Both the position numbers and the translations under genes were made by a program. This document shows positions 11,284-22,279 of a stretch of DNA of 64,000 bases, piece by piece; positions within the stretch are counted from its first letter, which is position 1; every line of letters begins with the position of its first letter. A model generated the notes under the pieces. The model ran no database searches. It was not told where the DNA came from and saw nothing but the letters and a program-made list of their open reading frames with translations. Source of the stretch: Gentiana macrophylla (lineage: Eukaryota > Streptophyta > Magnoliopsida > Gentianales > Gentianaceae). The stretch spans positions 18,065,541 to 18,129,540 of the forward strand of contig CM047814.1 in the NCBI GenBank assembly GCA_026214975.1, read 5' to 3'.

Positions 11284-11461
11284 CGTAAAGTCTCACATCG
11301 GTAAAGTAATGTCCTACTCACCCTATATAAGTGTGAGACATAAAAATCTTGTCAAGTCGAGTTAGTTCTTTTAGACCAAGCGAGGACGGTGGTTAAAGCA
11401 GTTGACCGGACCATTTATAACTAATTTAGCGTTACCAGGCTCGGGGTCTAGGGGCATTACA
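11284..11461 (+). repeat. TRIM left LTR
   Basis: The right copy begins TGTAAAG; here the first base is C. It ends GCATTACA. An 8-bp inverted repeat, gtctcaca at 11290-11297 and tgtgagac at 11332-11339, brackets the TATA-like tatataa at 11324-11330. The right copy retains the second arm, while its first arm has one change (gtctcata). Confidence 0.85.
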
Positions 11462-11464
11462 GAA

Positions 11465-11476
11465 TGGTATCAGAGC
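11465..11476 (+). other. Primer binding site of the TRIM
   Basis: tggtatcagagc exactly matches the usual initiator-Met primer site and starts four bases after the left LTR. Confidence 0.9.
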
Positions 11477-11627
11477 CGACTATCAGACGGATCTAAGTGC
11501 CACACTATGCTGTGTGTTGGTAGGGGCCACCTTTAGATCCTCTGGTAGGGACGAAACCGAGACAAGTCCACTAAGACAAGTCCTGTCCGTCCTGGCGAGG
11601 ACGTCAGTCCCTTATAAAGGAGGAGAA

Positions 11628-11735
11628 TGTAAAGTCTCATATCGATAAAGTAATGTCATTCTCACCCCCATATAAGTGTGAGACAGAAATGTCTTGTCAA
11701 CTCGGGTTAGCCCTTTTAGACCAAGCGAGGACGGT
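11628..11735 (+). repeat. TRIM right LTR, first part
   Basis: Aligns with 11284-11390 and is preceded by the purine tract aaaggaggagaa. It breaks off at acggt (11731-11735), which is repeated at 25506-25510 as the target duplication of the Athila insert. Confidence 0.88.
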
Positions 11736-12507
11736 TGTGGTGGATTTTTGTAAACGAAACAAAAAGACAAGTAATAAAAATCCGGTTAGTCGCTCCAAGT
11801 GCAAAGCTTGTAGTAAAGCGGTTATGCCGGGTCGATCCCACGAGGAACGTGAGGTTGAATGCGTTTTTAAGTTTAAGCTAAAAGTGTCACAAAACTAATA
11901 ATTTTAGGTTTATCAAATAATGGGGAGAAAAGGCAGACGAACAAGGATCCACAATTCAAGATGACCGCAAAGGCTTCTAACTTCCTACGCATGCAAATCA
12001 ACTAAGGCCAAGATTAACTTTATACTAAGCGCAAATTACTAATATCTTAGATAATTTGTTTATCAACTTTTATCAAAGATTGATTCTTCAAGCACGATAG
12101 GCATAAATTCTTTCGAACCTATTATCTAGGTTAACAATTTGACAACTTTCGTTTCCAGACAAATTGATAAATCTGATTACTATTGCGGTGATCTAGAATT
12201 CATTCAACTATCGTCAAACAAACATCACAGGCTTTATCTATCGATATGAAGCACGAAATAAACGCAATATAAATCTAACCTTTGTCGAAATAAAACGCAG
12301 AAAAATAAGAAAAACCAGAACGCCTCTTGAATTGCTTCACCCGTTCGTCCAACCCAAGAGTTTAGCTACTCATATTAACCTTGAGATCAAAAGATTGTTT
12401 TTGATTGCATACGAAAACCAAAGAGAAAGACAAAAAAAACTGCTGTTTATCTATGAAAGTCGACTGTAGGTCGTCTGATGATGATTTTAGGGTTTAATAC
12501 AAGCTGC

Positions 12508-12515
12508 TATATATA
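12508..12515 (-). promoter_or_regulatory. TATA box in the 3' LTR, copy also at 24925-24932
   Basis: tatatata lies about 40 bp downstream, in element orientation, of the GC-rich array. This is the expected core promoter position in U3. The promoter in the right (5') LTR would drive the element. Confidence 0.55.
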
Positions 12516-12554
12516 GATGAACTAAGGCGGCTAGGTCAAAACTAAGTCGGTTGT

Positions 12555-12745
12555 GCTTGATCGGCGGTCGGACGCCGCCTGGTCTTCTGGACGCTCGTCC
12601 GCTCTACAATGAACTTCGAATCGGGCTGAGCCTTCCTTAAACGCCCGTCCATCCCAGCGTCCACCCTGCGTCCAAACTTGCTGAATGTAAAATACCCTCC
12701 TGGACGCTCGTTCAATGTCTCAAACGCCCGTCCACTGGACGGAAC
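12555..12745 (-). promoter_or_regulatory. GC-rich short-repeat array in U3
   Basis: About seven variants of ggacgctcgtcc, aaacgcccgtcc and ggacgccgcc lie in an otherwise AT-rich LTR. The 5' LTR carries the matching array at 24978-25165. The position directly upstream of the TATA box suggests promoter elements; this is inferred from position only. Confidence 0.5.
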
Positions 12746-13089
12746 ACGACGCCTTGATCCAATATGGACCAATTTCGATTTCTTGATCTTTATCTCTTTT
12801 TCCCCATCTTTATCTTGATTTAGCTCGAATTATATCAACATTGATCATCAATTTAGCCTCCAACATGTATCTACATCACATCAAAAACACCGCAAAGCGT
12901 AACATAATTCCAATAACCATAAAATCATAATTAAAACATACAAATCCACCAACTTTGCGATTAACTCATTAAAAATGTCATCCGCTCAATATTCCATTTA
13001 AACACGTGATTTCCATGCGATTAATACGAATGTCGGGGGAAACATTATAAAATATAACGTTATAAAACGTGTAAAAACACCCTTAACAA

Positions 13090-13105
13090 CTCCCCACACT
13101 TAAAC
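13090..13105 (-). other. Polypurine tract of the Athila element
   Basis: The minus strand reads GTTTAAGTGTGGGGAG just before the 3' LTR. The same tract (ttaagtgtgggggag) precedes the right LTR of the related element at 59121-59135. Confidence 0.8.
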
Positions 13106-14612
13106 TTTGCTCGCGTCGAGCAAAACAAAACAAGATAAAGGCTCGGAAAGAATATAGACATCTCAACACATATACCACATAGTCAATAAATTAGAAGTTC
13201 ACCATCGTGTGTGTGCATAGCCATAACAAACTTCCGCTAAATCCAAACTTGAAGAACTCAAAGTAAAACTAGCTAATACACCCTCGTAGAATAGCAATAA
13301 ATGACACTCATAAGATGCACCCTACAAACGTGACATATCCCGAAAAGAATGATCGAATGAATCTAGGGCCTTTCTGAAATACTCAGAGGATAATCCCTAC
13401 AGCATATCTATCAGTTTATACTGGGGATAAGATAGACGATAACTTAGTCTTATATTCATTTCATAACACTTCATTAGTTGATTTAACTCTTTCACTTCAA
13501 ACACACATTAGGATAAGCTTTTGCCCTCATAGCAGAATAGGACATTTCGAGATAATACCCTACCTTACTCCAATCATAAGGCAGCTTTTCCTAACTGTCG
13601 TGAGCTTTTAGTCATCATAGTGGTATAGGACTTACGTGGTAAACCCTACCGCACTCAAATCATCGACTAGCTTTCGACACACCCTTTTTAATCAATTATT
13701 AACTTATCCTTTTAATTGACATTAGCCCCGTGTTACTTATCACATTCAAACTTCTAGATATTCACAGTATGTCATACTTTAATCCTAGAATACAAACTAC
13801 CATAAATCTCAAGATATCTACGTAGCACTAAGCACATGACTTATAAGAAAATCAAAAACTACTAGTCCAAAACGGGGTATAGCTTTATGAAACAGCTCAT
13901 CATTCACTATGGCACGTGAAAAATAAATCTTGGTGAAACAACTATCTCACTAAAATATGGTATACAACATCATTGACTATAACAAACCGAACAAAAACGT
14001 GTATTGCCTACTCGGGACAAAACAAAATTTTTTTGAAAATTTAGCTCATTTTAGCACAGAAATAACATCATATAAGCGAATGTGTAGATACATACCGACT
14101 AATCCCCTCCCCCACACTTAAAAGTTCAACATGCCCTCATGTTGTGCAGAACGAAAAATAAAAGAACACTTAGCTGATTGCAACCGGTACACGAATCGTC
14201 GGTCGACCGAGCCTAGGTAGTAACACAATGTAGCCGGAAAAAGCTGCTAAAATAGACACTGCCCAACTTGGAAAAACATGGAAACATCTCGGGAGAGCGG
14301 GTACAATAACGGAATAATGTGAAAAGAATGAATGCAAGAGATGGAACAACAAGTGTCAATCCAAAAATGATCATAATACCAACGAAATCGCAATCCAAGG
14401 GCGTGGTGCTAGGCGGTGACATTATTTAATAAAACACACCCCTACGATAGTCAACGAGCGAGAAAAATAGAAAGTACAAAAATCATAGAAGCATCCAAAA
14501 GGAAAGTAGTAATAGTCATCGTACAACCGGATCGAAGTCGGAGAAAAGAAAGAAATACATCAAGCAGAGAATGCATAAAAATCTCAACATCACTCAAAGC
14601 GGAATCGGAGCA
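13106..14612 (-). other. Athila 3' non-coding region
   Basis: No coding sequence. The segment 13500-13690 (with phrases like gccctcatag and gacttacgtgg) is matched, in reverse complement, by about 58550-58720 in the coding-free element further right. The segment near 13895-13925 is likewise matched near 58300-58325. This shows the two elements share their 3' region. Confidence 0.6.
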
Positions 14613-16095
14613 TCAACCGGAGAAGGATGCATGGAAGGACACCGGCCGTAGATCTGCATGCGTGTGTAGCTCAGTGCGTAGTAGATGCGATGTGAGGTCT
14701 ACTGGAGGCTCATCCTCCTCATCGTCAGACGACTCGGGCTTCTCCTCCATCTTGACCACCTCAGCTATCACCCGCTCTATCTGCTCGGAGAAGACATAAT
14801 CCATATTACTTGCATTGAATACCCGCCGATCTCTCGGTTGCCGTCCATCAACGATACACTCTAAAACCGACAAAATATTATCTTGGCCATCCCGGATGTC
14901 ACTCAACATCGCCCTCAAACTATGAGCCATACTATGCCGAGTAACCTCGGAAGAAGATAATCCAGAAAGAACTGAGGCTCGAGGTGGTGTCGAAGTGGAA
15001 CCAGGCTCGATGAACGGAACGACCTCGGACTCACCCGTGAGCGGAGCTTTCTCTCTCGAATACCTCTCGGGTTCTTAGGCCTATGATCCTGCGTATACTC
15101 CGGCACTCCGGCATCCTTGCAGATCTGATGAATCAAATGGGGGACAATCAAACTCCGCTTGTAATTCTTCTGACTGAACACCAACTCATCATAAATTGCT
15201 TGGCCAACATCGACATTCAACTTGAAAACCAAAGCATACATCATCCCGAGATCGCCTATGTGAAAGTGTGTCAAATTATTCTTCGGCAATAAGCGACTCT
15301 GGATGAAAGCGGCGATAAACTCTCCAATCTTGAGACCACGCCGTAGTAACAATCTCCTTACGATCACCCCCGATGGAAGCGTCCAAGCCACATCGGGACA
15401 AGCTGTCAACCTCAGGTCCTCCAAAGGATCTGTCCCGAATCTGCCGTCTTTTAATTTCCTCCTTATAATCCAACCCTTCAAACAGCGCCAACCCATATTT
15501 TGCATTAAAAACTTGTGGGAGATGGGAACCTTAACACCTCGAACCAACACAACCCCCGTTTTCAAGTCGGTTTTCGAAAAATTAGCGTAAAACTCCCTAA
15601 CCAACGAATCATTCACCGGGGTAGTCGGGATCTTCATCAATTCCTCCCATTTCCTATCTTCCAACACTTTTACAAAAGAGGGGGCCACTTTCGTTTTCAA
15701 CACCGCTCGCTCAACCAACATGTTTCTCGCAAAGTAATGTTTGGTATAGGCCTCATGTGCTTGAGAGTTGACAAACCGACGAGGCATAGGAATAGGCACT
15801 GGTGGTCTCACTTTCTTTCGAGGCGGTTCAGCCTCAGGTTCAACCGGCACATCTTCCCGTGTAGCTTCTACAACCTCCTCAACCCTAGGCGAGGCTTGGC
15901 CTTTCGAGCTCAGGCATCCGTACTAAAGGAACATCGTCGTCCGTCTCAGTCCGAGGTAGGTTCATCGCGTAAGGTAGGCCGAGTTTGGGTGGCTCTCAGG
16001 TGGTTGCTCCCGAATACTTACACCTTGGTTAGGATTAACGCGGTAGGATCAAACTCTTTCCTCTTCTTCCCCCCTCCGGGCCACTTCCTTACCAT
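14613..16095 (-). pseudogene. Athila third ORF (putative plant transposon protein domain)
   Basis: The best open part is 15850-14915 (311 codons), continued in another frame at 14930-14613. An upstream ATG near 16095 opens a basic stretch (MVRKWPGGGKKRKEF), then a frame change follows. The core block WEELMKIPTTPVNDSLVREF with FYANF matches, from memory, the putative plant transposon protein domain found in Athila-like elements in the position of an envelope gene. I see no signal peptide or clear membrane span in it, so an envelope role is not supported. The tail is acidic (SSDDEEDE). Confidence 0.7.
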
Positions 16096-16109
16096 GCCGT
16101 TTCACATTG

Positions 16110-18319
16110 CTTTCTTATGAACCATATTCGGGCCTAGTCTACACCAAACAATCCCAATACGCACAAAAGACACCCGTTTAACATCCAAATCGGGATTTCA
16201 AATCAACCAAACCACAATCACAACCATCCATGATCAATAACCAACCCATTCATCATCAACAACATCAACGCCAAGAGCCAAGAATCGAAAAGCGAAAGAA
16301 GGAAAACAAATAAGATGATATTCAAGTAAACGAGCCGACCCAAAGATCGAACTCGTAAAAGCGTGAACAAAATCGAGAAAAGTTGTTACTAACTTACCGG
16401 GTAAGATGAGTAGATCTTGATTGAGATGAAGATTAGTCCAAACAAGTCCAAATGGCCTCCCAAAATCGGATTTTTCCTCTTAAAAGTCGGACCACAATGG
16501 GTCTTGATTCTCCAAAAATATAGCGTGTTGGGAGTTTTGGTTATGAAAATCGAAGAGAGAGGTATCAAAAGCGGTCTATAGCACTTAGAATCGCTCAAAA
16601 TGGTGTAGAATGGAGGAATTTAGGCAAAAGGAGGAAGAGAAACCGTTTTTAGCGTTTGAATATTACGAAAAGTGAATGTTCATTCGCGAGAAAAGGTATA
16701 TATAGGATGCGAGTGCGGACGCTCGTCCAACTCGTGACGGGCGCCCACGGGAAATCGAGATGAAGCGGACGGGCGCCCGGTTTGGTAGACGCTTCGTCCG
16801 AGATTTTAAATCACATACTGAGATTGGAGGGAGATTTTCGGACGGCGTCAAGCCTAGTGAGCGTTAAATCTAAAGTTTAGTCATGCCGGACGGGCGTCCA
16901 TCTTGGTGGACGGGCGCCCAACCAGGCTTAAATGCAAAAATCATACAATTCCATACAACTCAAATTCAAAAGTGCATTTTCTTATTAACTTAATTGAGAT
17001 TTTAAAAATACAAGCGTAAATCAACGAAGTACCATCAAAACAAAAATAGATAAGTAAACGGTGGGTTGCCTCCCACCCGGGCGCTTTCATTTTACGTCGG
17101 GGCTCGGCGGAGGTAAAACTAACTAAGAGGTCAGCGTAGTGCGTAGATCTCGTCCCGATCCACTATGCGAATGAGGCGTCGAAGCATGTCGATAGCCGGA
17201 GGAAAATCGAACTCATCCTGCAAACACCAATCCTCACCAGCTACCTCAGCACCTCTGAAATGCTCAGCCCGCAGCACCAGTGCCAAATCCGTCAGCATAG
17301 GATCATTAAGTATCTTGTACGGACGTCTTATGGTCTCCTGCAACTCCCGATCGTGAAATCATTTGCCTCCCGAACAAGGTGGAACAATGATAACGTATGT
17401 GATGGTCTTAACTGAGTACTAATATCAAAATCTACATGAAGAATTATAGTGCCTCTGGTCCATCATCTATTTGTGATCGGCGGGATCCGACTAATGAGTG
17501 GAAACTCCTCAGGGCGAACTCCGTAAAGATCCATAACTAGAAAGCAACTCTTGTGAGATAGAAACATAAAAGCTTAGTAAAACTAACTAAAATAACATAC
17601 GAAAGCAAAAAGAACTAAGAAAAACTAAAACAAGATTGGATATCTAGGATGCTTCCTAGTGGCGCTTTTGGTTTATGTCGTTAGCTCGACATTCAATTCG
17701 AGTCTAACCCGGTCGGGCCACTTTGGCTTTTTGCGGTCATCTCAAACAATGAATTCTTAACAAAATTAGGTCTACAAAAGCAGCGAGCTGGACTCGGGAT
17801 TCGTCCCAACCATTTTTCCAGGCTGCTGATCTTATCGGCTGGGGATCTCTTCCGTACTTTATGCTTCTTCAAATCCACTTCCTTCCAATATTGTTCCATG
17901 TCCCGACTTCCGGCAAAAACTTCATTTGGTGATTTGATACTATCATCGAGAGAATAGGTGCTGGGAGAACTCATCGCGATCATCGACTCTGAGCGATACA
18001 ACTTAACAAATCAAGGAATTTAACTACCTCGGGTGATGCCCCGGTTGGCCAATGTAGTGTTTGCATCGTTGACCATTGACCTTGAAAGGCTGATCACCAA
18101 TCCTTAAGTTCCAAAGCGCCGCTAGGAAAGACAGACAGGACCTCAAATGGACCGGACCAACGCGTCCTTAGCTTTCCCGGGAAAGATGTAGCACTGGAAT
18201 TGTATAACAATACCGGCTCGCACCGCATGAAACTCCCTTTTCTTGATCTTTTTATCATGAAGGAATTTCATCCTTTCCTTGCTTATCCGTGAACTCTCAT
18301 AAGCTTGGAGCTGAACTCG
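16110..18319 (-). other. Spacer between integrase and third ORF
   Basis: No recognisable protein. Two segments near 17065-17105 and 17645-17690 share the pattern of a cttcc/cctcccac phrase followed by ggcgctttc or ggcgctttt and a tttacgtcg or tttatgtcg phrase, a small duplicated block often seen downstream of pol in Athila elements. It also contains the GC-rich array and TATA box described separately. Confidence 0.5.
16705..16920 (-). promoter_or_regulatory. Internal GC-rich array upstream of a TATA box
   Basis: Variants ggacgctcgtcc, gacgggcgccca, ggacgggcgcccg, ggacgggcgtcca and ggacgggcgccca are packed into about 215 bp. On the minus strand the array is followed immediately by TATATATA at 16697-16704, and about 600 bp further on by the third ORF. 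It copies the U3 arrangement of the LTRs and may be an internal promoter. Confidence 0.45.
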
Positions 18320-19300
18320 TCTAATTCATGTATCTGCTTTGGAACTACGTTCTCCGCAAGCTTGGGAGTCGAAGTTTAGGAACTTAGTTGCCCAATAAGC
18401 TCTATGCTCTAATTCTCTTGGCAAATGACAGGGCTTTCCATAAACCATTTGGTATGGTGATGTACCCATAGGGTTTTGTATGCGGTCTGTAAGCCCACGG
18501 TACATCATCCGACGGACTCAATCCTTTCGATGGGAGTTGACCGTTTTCTCGAGGATTTTCTTTATACTCGATTACATTACGCTCAACTTGCCCACTTGGT
18601 CATAGGGTGATATGGTGTGCCACTCTTATGCTTAACACCATACTTAGCTAACAGGCTATCCAGGGGTTTATTAATGAAGTGCGAACCTTCATCGATCGAG
18701 CTCTAGAGGCAGCCAAACCTCGTGAAAATGTTCCTCTTCGAAATTTCATTACCGTTTTATGATCATTTAGTGGAGTCGCGGCGGCTTCTACCCATTTAGA
18801 TCGTAGTCTACACGAGACTAGAATGTATTTATTTCCGCATGAAGATGGAAATGGTCCCATAAAGTCTATGCCCCATCGTCAAACACTTCACATTCCAATA
18901 TGGGTTGAAGCGGCATATCATACCGCTGGTCAAAGTACCGGTTCTCGGCACCTATCGCAGCTTTTGCGAAGAGGCTTCCGTATCTTTAAAAATTGCGGGC
19001 GATAAAAACCACATTGAAAAAATTTGGCAGCGGTTTTCCACGGATTGAAATGGCCACGGTGGGACCAGCTGTGACATTGCTCAATAATATCCGTTGCTCG
19101 GATTCGAGGACACACCGGCGAAGCAACCCATCTTTGCAGATCTTGAGCAGATATGGTTCCTCCCATACATAGTACTTTAGATCGAGAGAAGAACTTCTTC
19201 TTCTCTGGTAAGAAATTCGAGGGTTGAGATAGCAGAGTGAAGATAATTAACAATCGAAGCATACCAGGGAGGATCGGGAGTGTGGACATCCATGTTCATA
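18320..19300 (-). pseudogene. Athila integrase remnant
   Basis: Three pieces are recognisable on the minus strand. A zinc-binding block near 19080-18945 contains ECHSWSHRGH-like histidines and CDRC. A catalytic-core start near 18860-18760 has the MGPFPSS and KWVEA motifs. The C-terminal block near 18480-18370 reads MGTSPYQMVYGKPCHLP then ELEHRAYWATKFLN, which is very characteristic of the Athila/Tat branch. Frame breaks separate the blocks. Confidence 0.85.
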
Positions 19301-19379
19301 ACGCTCTCGAAGGGGTAATAAAGATCAATGTCCTGAGAGTCTTCCTCAGCTACTGGCAAAACTCTCGAAATATGGTCCG

Positions 19380-19700
19380 CTACGGTGTTTTCACTACCCC
19401 GTATGTCCTTGATGTGAACATCGAATTCTTGTAGTGTAAGAATCCATCTCGTGATCTCGGTTTAGCATCCTTCTTGTTCATCAAATAACGTAGAGCCGCA
19501 TGATCAGTCCATACAATCACCTTGGCACCAAGCAAATAGCTGCGGAACTTATCCATGGAAAACACAACTGCTAATGAGTTCCTTTTCCGTAGTGGTGTAA
19601 TTTTTTCTTTGGATTCAAGGTATGACTTGCGTCACGAAATAGGTTGGAACTTACCATTAATCCTTTGCCCCAATACATCGGCACCCACAGCGTAGTTGGA
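19380..19700 (-). pseudogene. Athila RNase H remnant
   Basis: The minus strand encodes [20 protein letters not shown] then [12 protein letters not shown], the DHAAL/YL block of gypsy RNase H. It follows the RT and precedes integrase, as expected. Confidence 0.8.
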
Positions 19701-20960
19701 GGCATCACACATTAGTTCAAATGGCATGTTCCAATCCGGAGAGATCGAGGATAGGCGAGAGGTCAAAGCATTTGTTTAAGCTCTTTGAAGGCAACAGCGG
19801 TCATTATCGATATTGAAGGTGGCGTCATCTTTGATAAAGTTGATAAAGGTTTCGATATTTTTGAAAAATCTTTTATAAATCTCTGTAGAAACCCACATGA
19901 CCAAGGAAACTTCTTACTTCCTTCGCGTTTAGGGTAATTCATCTTTTCAATAGTTTCTACCTTAGCTTTATCAACCTCTATGCCTTTAGCGGAGATCTTG
20001 TGACCTAAAACAATCCCGCCGGTTACCATAAGATGGCACTTCTCCCAATTGAGAACCAAGTTCTTCTCCACACACCTTTGCGGTGCTTTGTCTAGATTTT
20101 CAAGGCAGATCCGTGAGCGATGTGCCAAACACCGAGAAGTCGTCCATGAATACCTCCATGCATTTCTCTATAAGTCCATCAAAGATAGCCAACATACATC
20201 TTTGAAATGTAGGTGGTGCATTACAAAGTCAAAGGGCATTCGCCTATAAGCGAAAGTACCATAGAGGCGGTGAAGGTTGTTTTCTCTTGATCTATTGGGT
20301 CAATAGGGATTTGGAAATAACTGAATAACCGTCCGTAAAACAAGAGAAAGCATGCCCGCCAAGCGTTCCAACATTTGGTCTATGAAGGGGAGAGGAAATG
20401 GTCTTTTAAAGTCACCTTGTTCGACTTCCTATAGTCTATCTGGACTCTGTACCCGATGACTAATCGACACTACCTCTTCACCTTTGTCATTCTTTTCAAT
20501 GGTAATACCTCCCCTTTTAGGTACTACGAGTGGGGACACCCAATCGCTATCACTATCGCATAAATGATCCCCATATCCAACGACTTAATGATCTCTTTCT
20601 TCACCACTTCTCGCATGTGTGGGTTTAAGCGTCTCTGCGGTTGTCTTATACTCTTTGCACCTTCTTCGGTTCTAATCTTATGCATACTGAGGCGTGCGGA
20701 GATATTCCTCTTATATCACTACACGCCAACCGAAGGCTTTCGCATTTTCTTTAGAACGTCAATTAACTCAAACTTCTTCGTCTGGCGACGGTGTAGAGGA
20801 GATAATCGAGGTAAGTGCTTACCTTCTCTTAAGAAGATATACTTTAGATCTTTGAGGTAGAGGTTTTAGAACAAGGTCCTCGGGAGGTTCCTCTAAAGCT
20901 GGTTTTGGCTTCTCCTCGTTTTAGGTCTTCCTCATTTGATAGGGTCAAAAACTCTTGCCT
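19700..20960 (-). pseudogene. Athila reverse transcriptase remnant
   Basis: The palm motif FMDDFSVF is intact at about 20127-20150, with FMDD at 20139-20150. Around it the minus strand encodes a stretch containing LVLNWEKCHLMV and GIVLGHKIS near 20060-19990, and KIEVIEK-like and FLRFYRRFIKDFSKI-like blocks near 19930-19860. These are standard gypsy RT landmarks. Several single-base frame changes break the frame. Confidence 0.82.
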
Positions 20961-21099
20961 CAAGCAAATCGACTTCTTCCGACGGGGGAAAGAGTTCTTT
21001 CGCAGAGCCTTTGTGTCCTCTTCAACAAGCTCTTCTCCATAAGTGACCTCTAGCTCGTCCAGAGTGTAGTGCGTGAAATCGTCTGACGTCTCAATCACA

Positions 21100-21480
21100 A
21101 AACACGAGGGATTTTCGGAAGGTGCTCGAGAGCTTTAACTACATGCTTGTAGCGTACTTCCTCGTCTCCAACACGTGGGTGACAAATCCTGCATCACAAT
21201 CTATAGTGGCTCTAGCGGTGGATAGGAAAGGTCGTCCCAGGAGGAGGGGGTATCTTCTTCTTTAGTGTCCAAGACGTACCAATCCACAGGAAATGTAAAT
21301 TTGTCTACTTGGACCAGAAGGTCTCTAAGCACTCCTTCGGCTCTCTTGAAAGATCTATCTGCAAGTTGGATACTTATGGGGTAGGCTCCAATAGTTTGGT
21401 CAAGGTGTAGTCTCTTGCAGAGCGAAAGAGACATCAAAGCGATGGATGCTCCTAAATCACACAGAGAATTTGGAAAGCTT
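21100..21480 (-). pseudogene. Athila aspartic protease remnant
   Basis: The minus strand encodes the protease active-site motif DLGASI, with DLGA at 21447-21458, followed by SLSLCKRLHLD, IQLADRS and FPVDWYVLD. These are typical of gypsy retropepsins, which cut the polyprotein. A frame change lies between the active site and the downstream part. Confidence 0.75.
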
Positions 21481-22279
21481 AAATCCTTGATTTTTGAGTT
21501 AAGACAAATTTTCCGGGATCATTTGCGCTTTTCAGAATTCCTCCGTCGGCAATAGCGGAGCATTCCTCTCCCAATTTTCTCCATTTCACCCAACTTCTTC
21601 TTTGAAGAAACAACATCCTTCACAAACTTGGCGTACTTAGGCATTTCAACCAATACCTCGGATAAAGGCAAATTTACTTGGGTGTTTTTAATAGGTTGAG
21701 TACCTTCTCGCGTTTTTTGTCTTGAGATAAGGAAATGTTTTGCTTTCTTGGCGGAAATGGGAGCTTATTGATTCCTCTTGGAGAATACTTTCTGGCGAGG
21801 AAGCTCTTATAGCTTTGTCCTCAAGATCCTTCCACCTCACTATCTTTTCTGTCTCTTTTTACTCGTCGGGGATCACCCGCCTGAGTGACTTTCTCGGTTC
21901 ATCATCTTGGTTTTCAATCACTGAGATCTCTTTCTGCTTCAATCTCATTTTCATATTTCTCTTTATCCAGTCGTGAAGCTGCGATTCTTCCCTCCTCTTG
22001 AATCGGGGTAGGAGGGTTTACTCGTTCCACAGTTGCCTCGTAACCAGGGTGTTGTTGCAATTGTGCATCGGACCTCAGATTCATAGCATTTGACTCCTCT
22101 TGTCCATAGGGGTAATGGGTGCGAGCTCGGCACGATGGTTTGTTCTTGCCTCGGCTTGGGCTGCATGATCACTTTTAGGGTTTTTTCGTAAAACTAGGTA
22201 GGCGACCTTGAGGTCTGGCGACTAATTGTTCACCTATGGCCCATCTGCTTGTCTTTCTAAGTTCTTCATCGTCCTCTGT

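Larger units (their letters stand above)
11736..13088 (-). repeat. 3' LTR of the Athila element
   Basis: Starts TGTGGTGG and ends TTAACA on the + strand. In element orientation U3 lies at the 13088 side. It holds the GC-rich array (12555-12745) and a TATA box (12508-12515). A U5-side segment near 11832 reads gggtcgatcccacgagg, a phrase echoed in the other gypsy LTRs of this window. Confidence 0.92.

Noticed and set aside
11284..11735. Cassandra-type TRIM with a 5S rRNA promoter in its LTR
   Set aside because: The LTR lacks the 5S internal promoter boxes; it is a different TRIM type.
14915..15850. Third Athila ORF as a true envelope gene
   Set aside because: No signal peptide or membrane span is visible; only its position suggests env.
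14416..16120. Plus-strand open frames of up to 201 codons
   Set aside because: They lie antisense to the Athila third ORF, whose minus-strand translation carries the recognisable domain.
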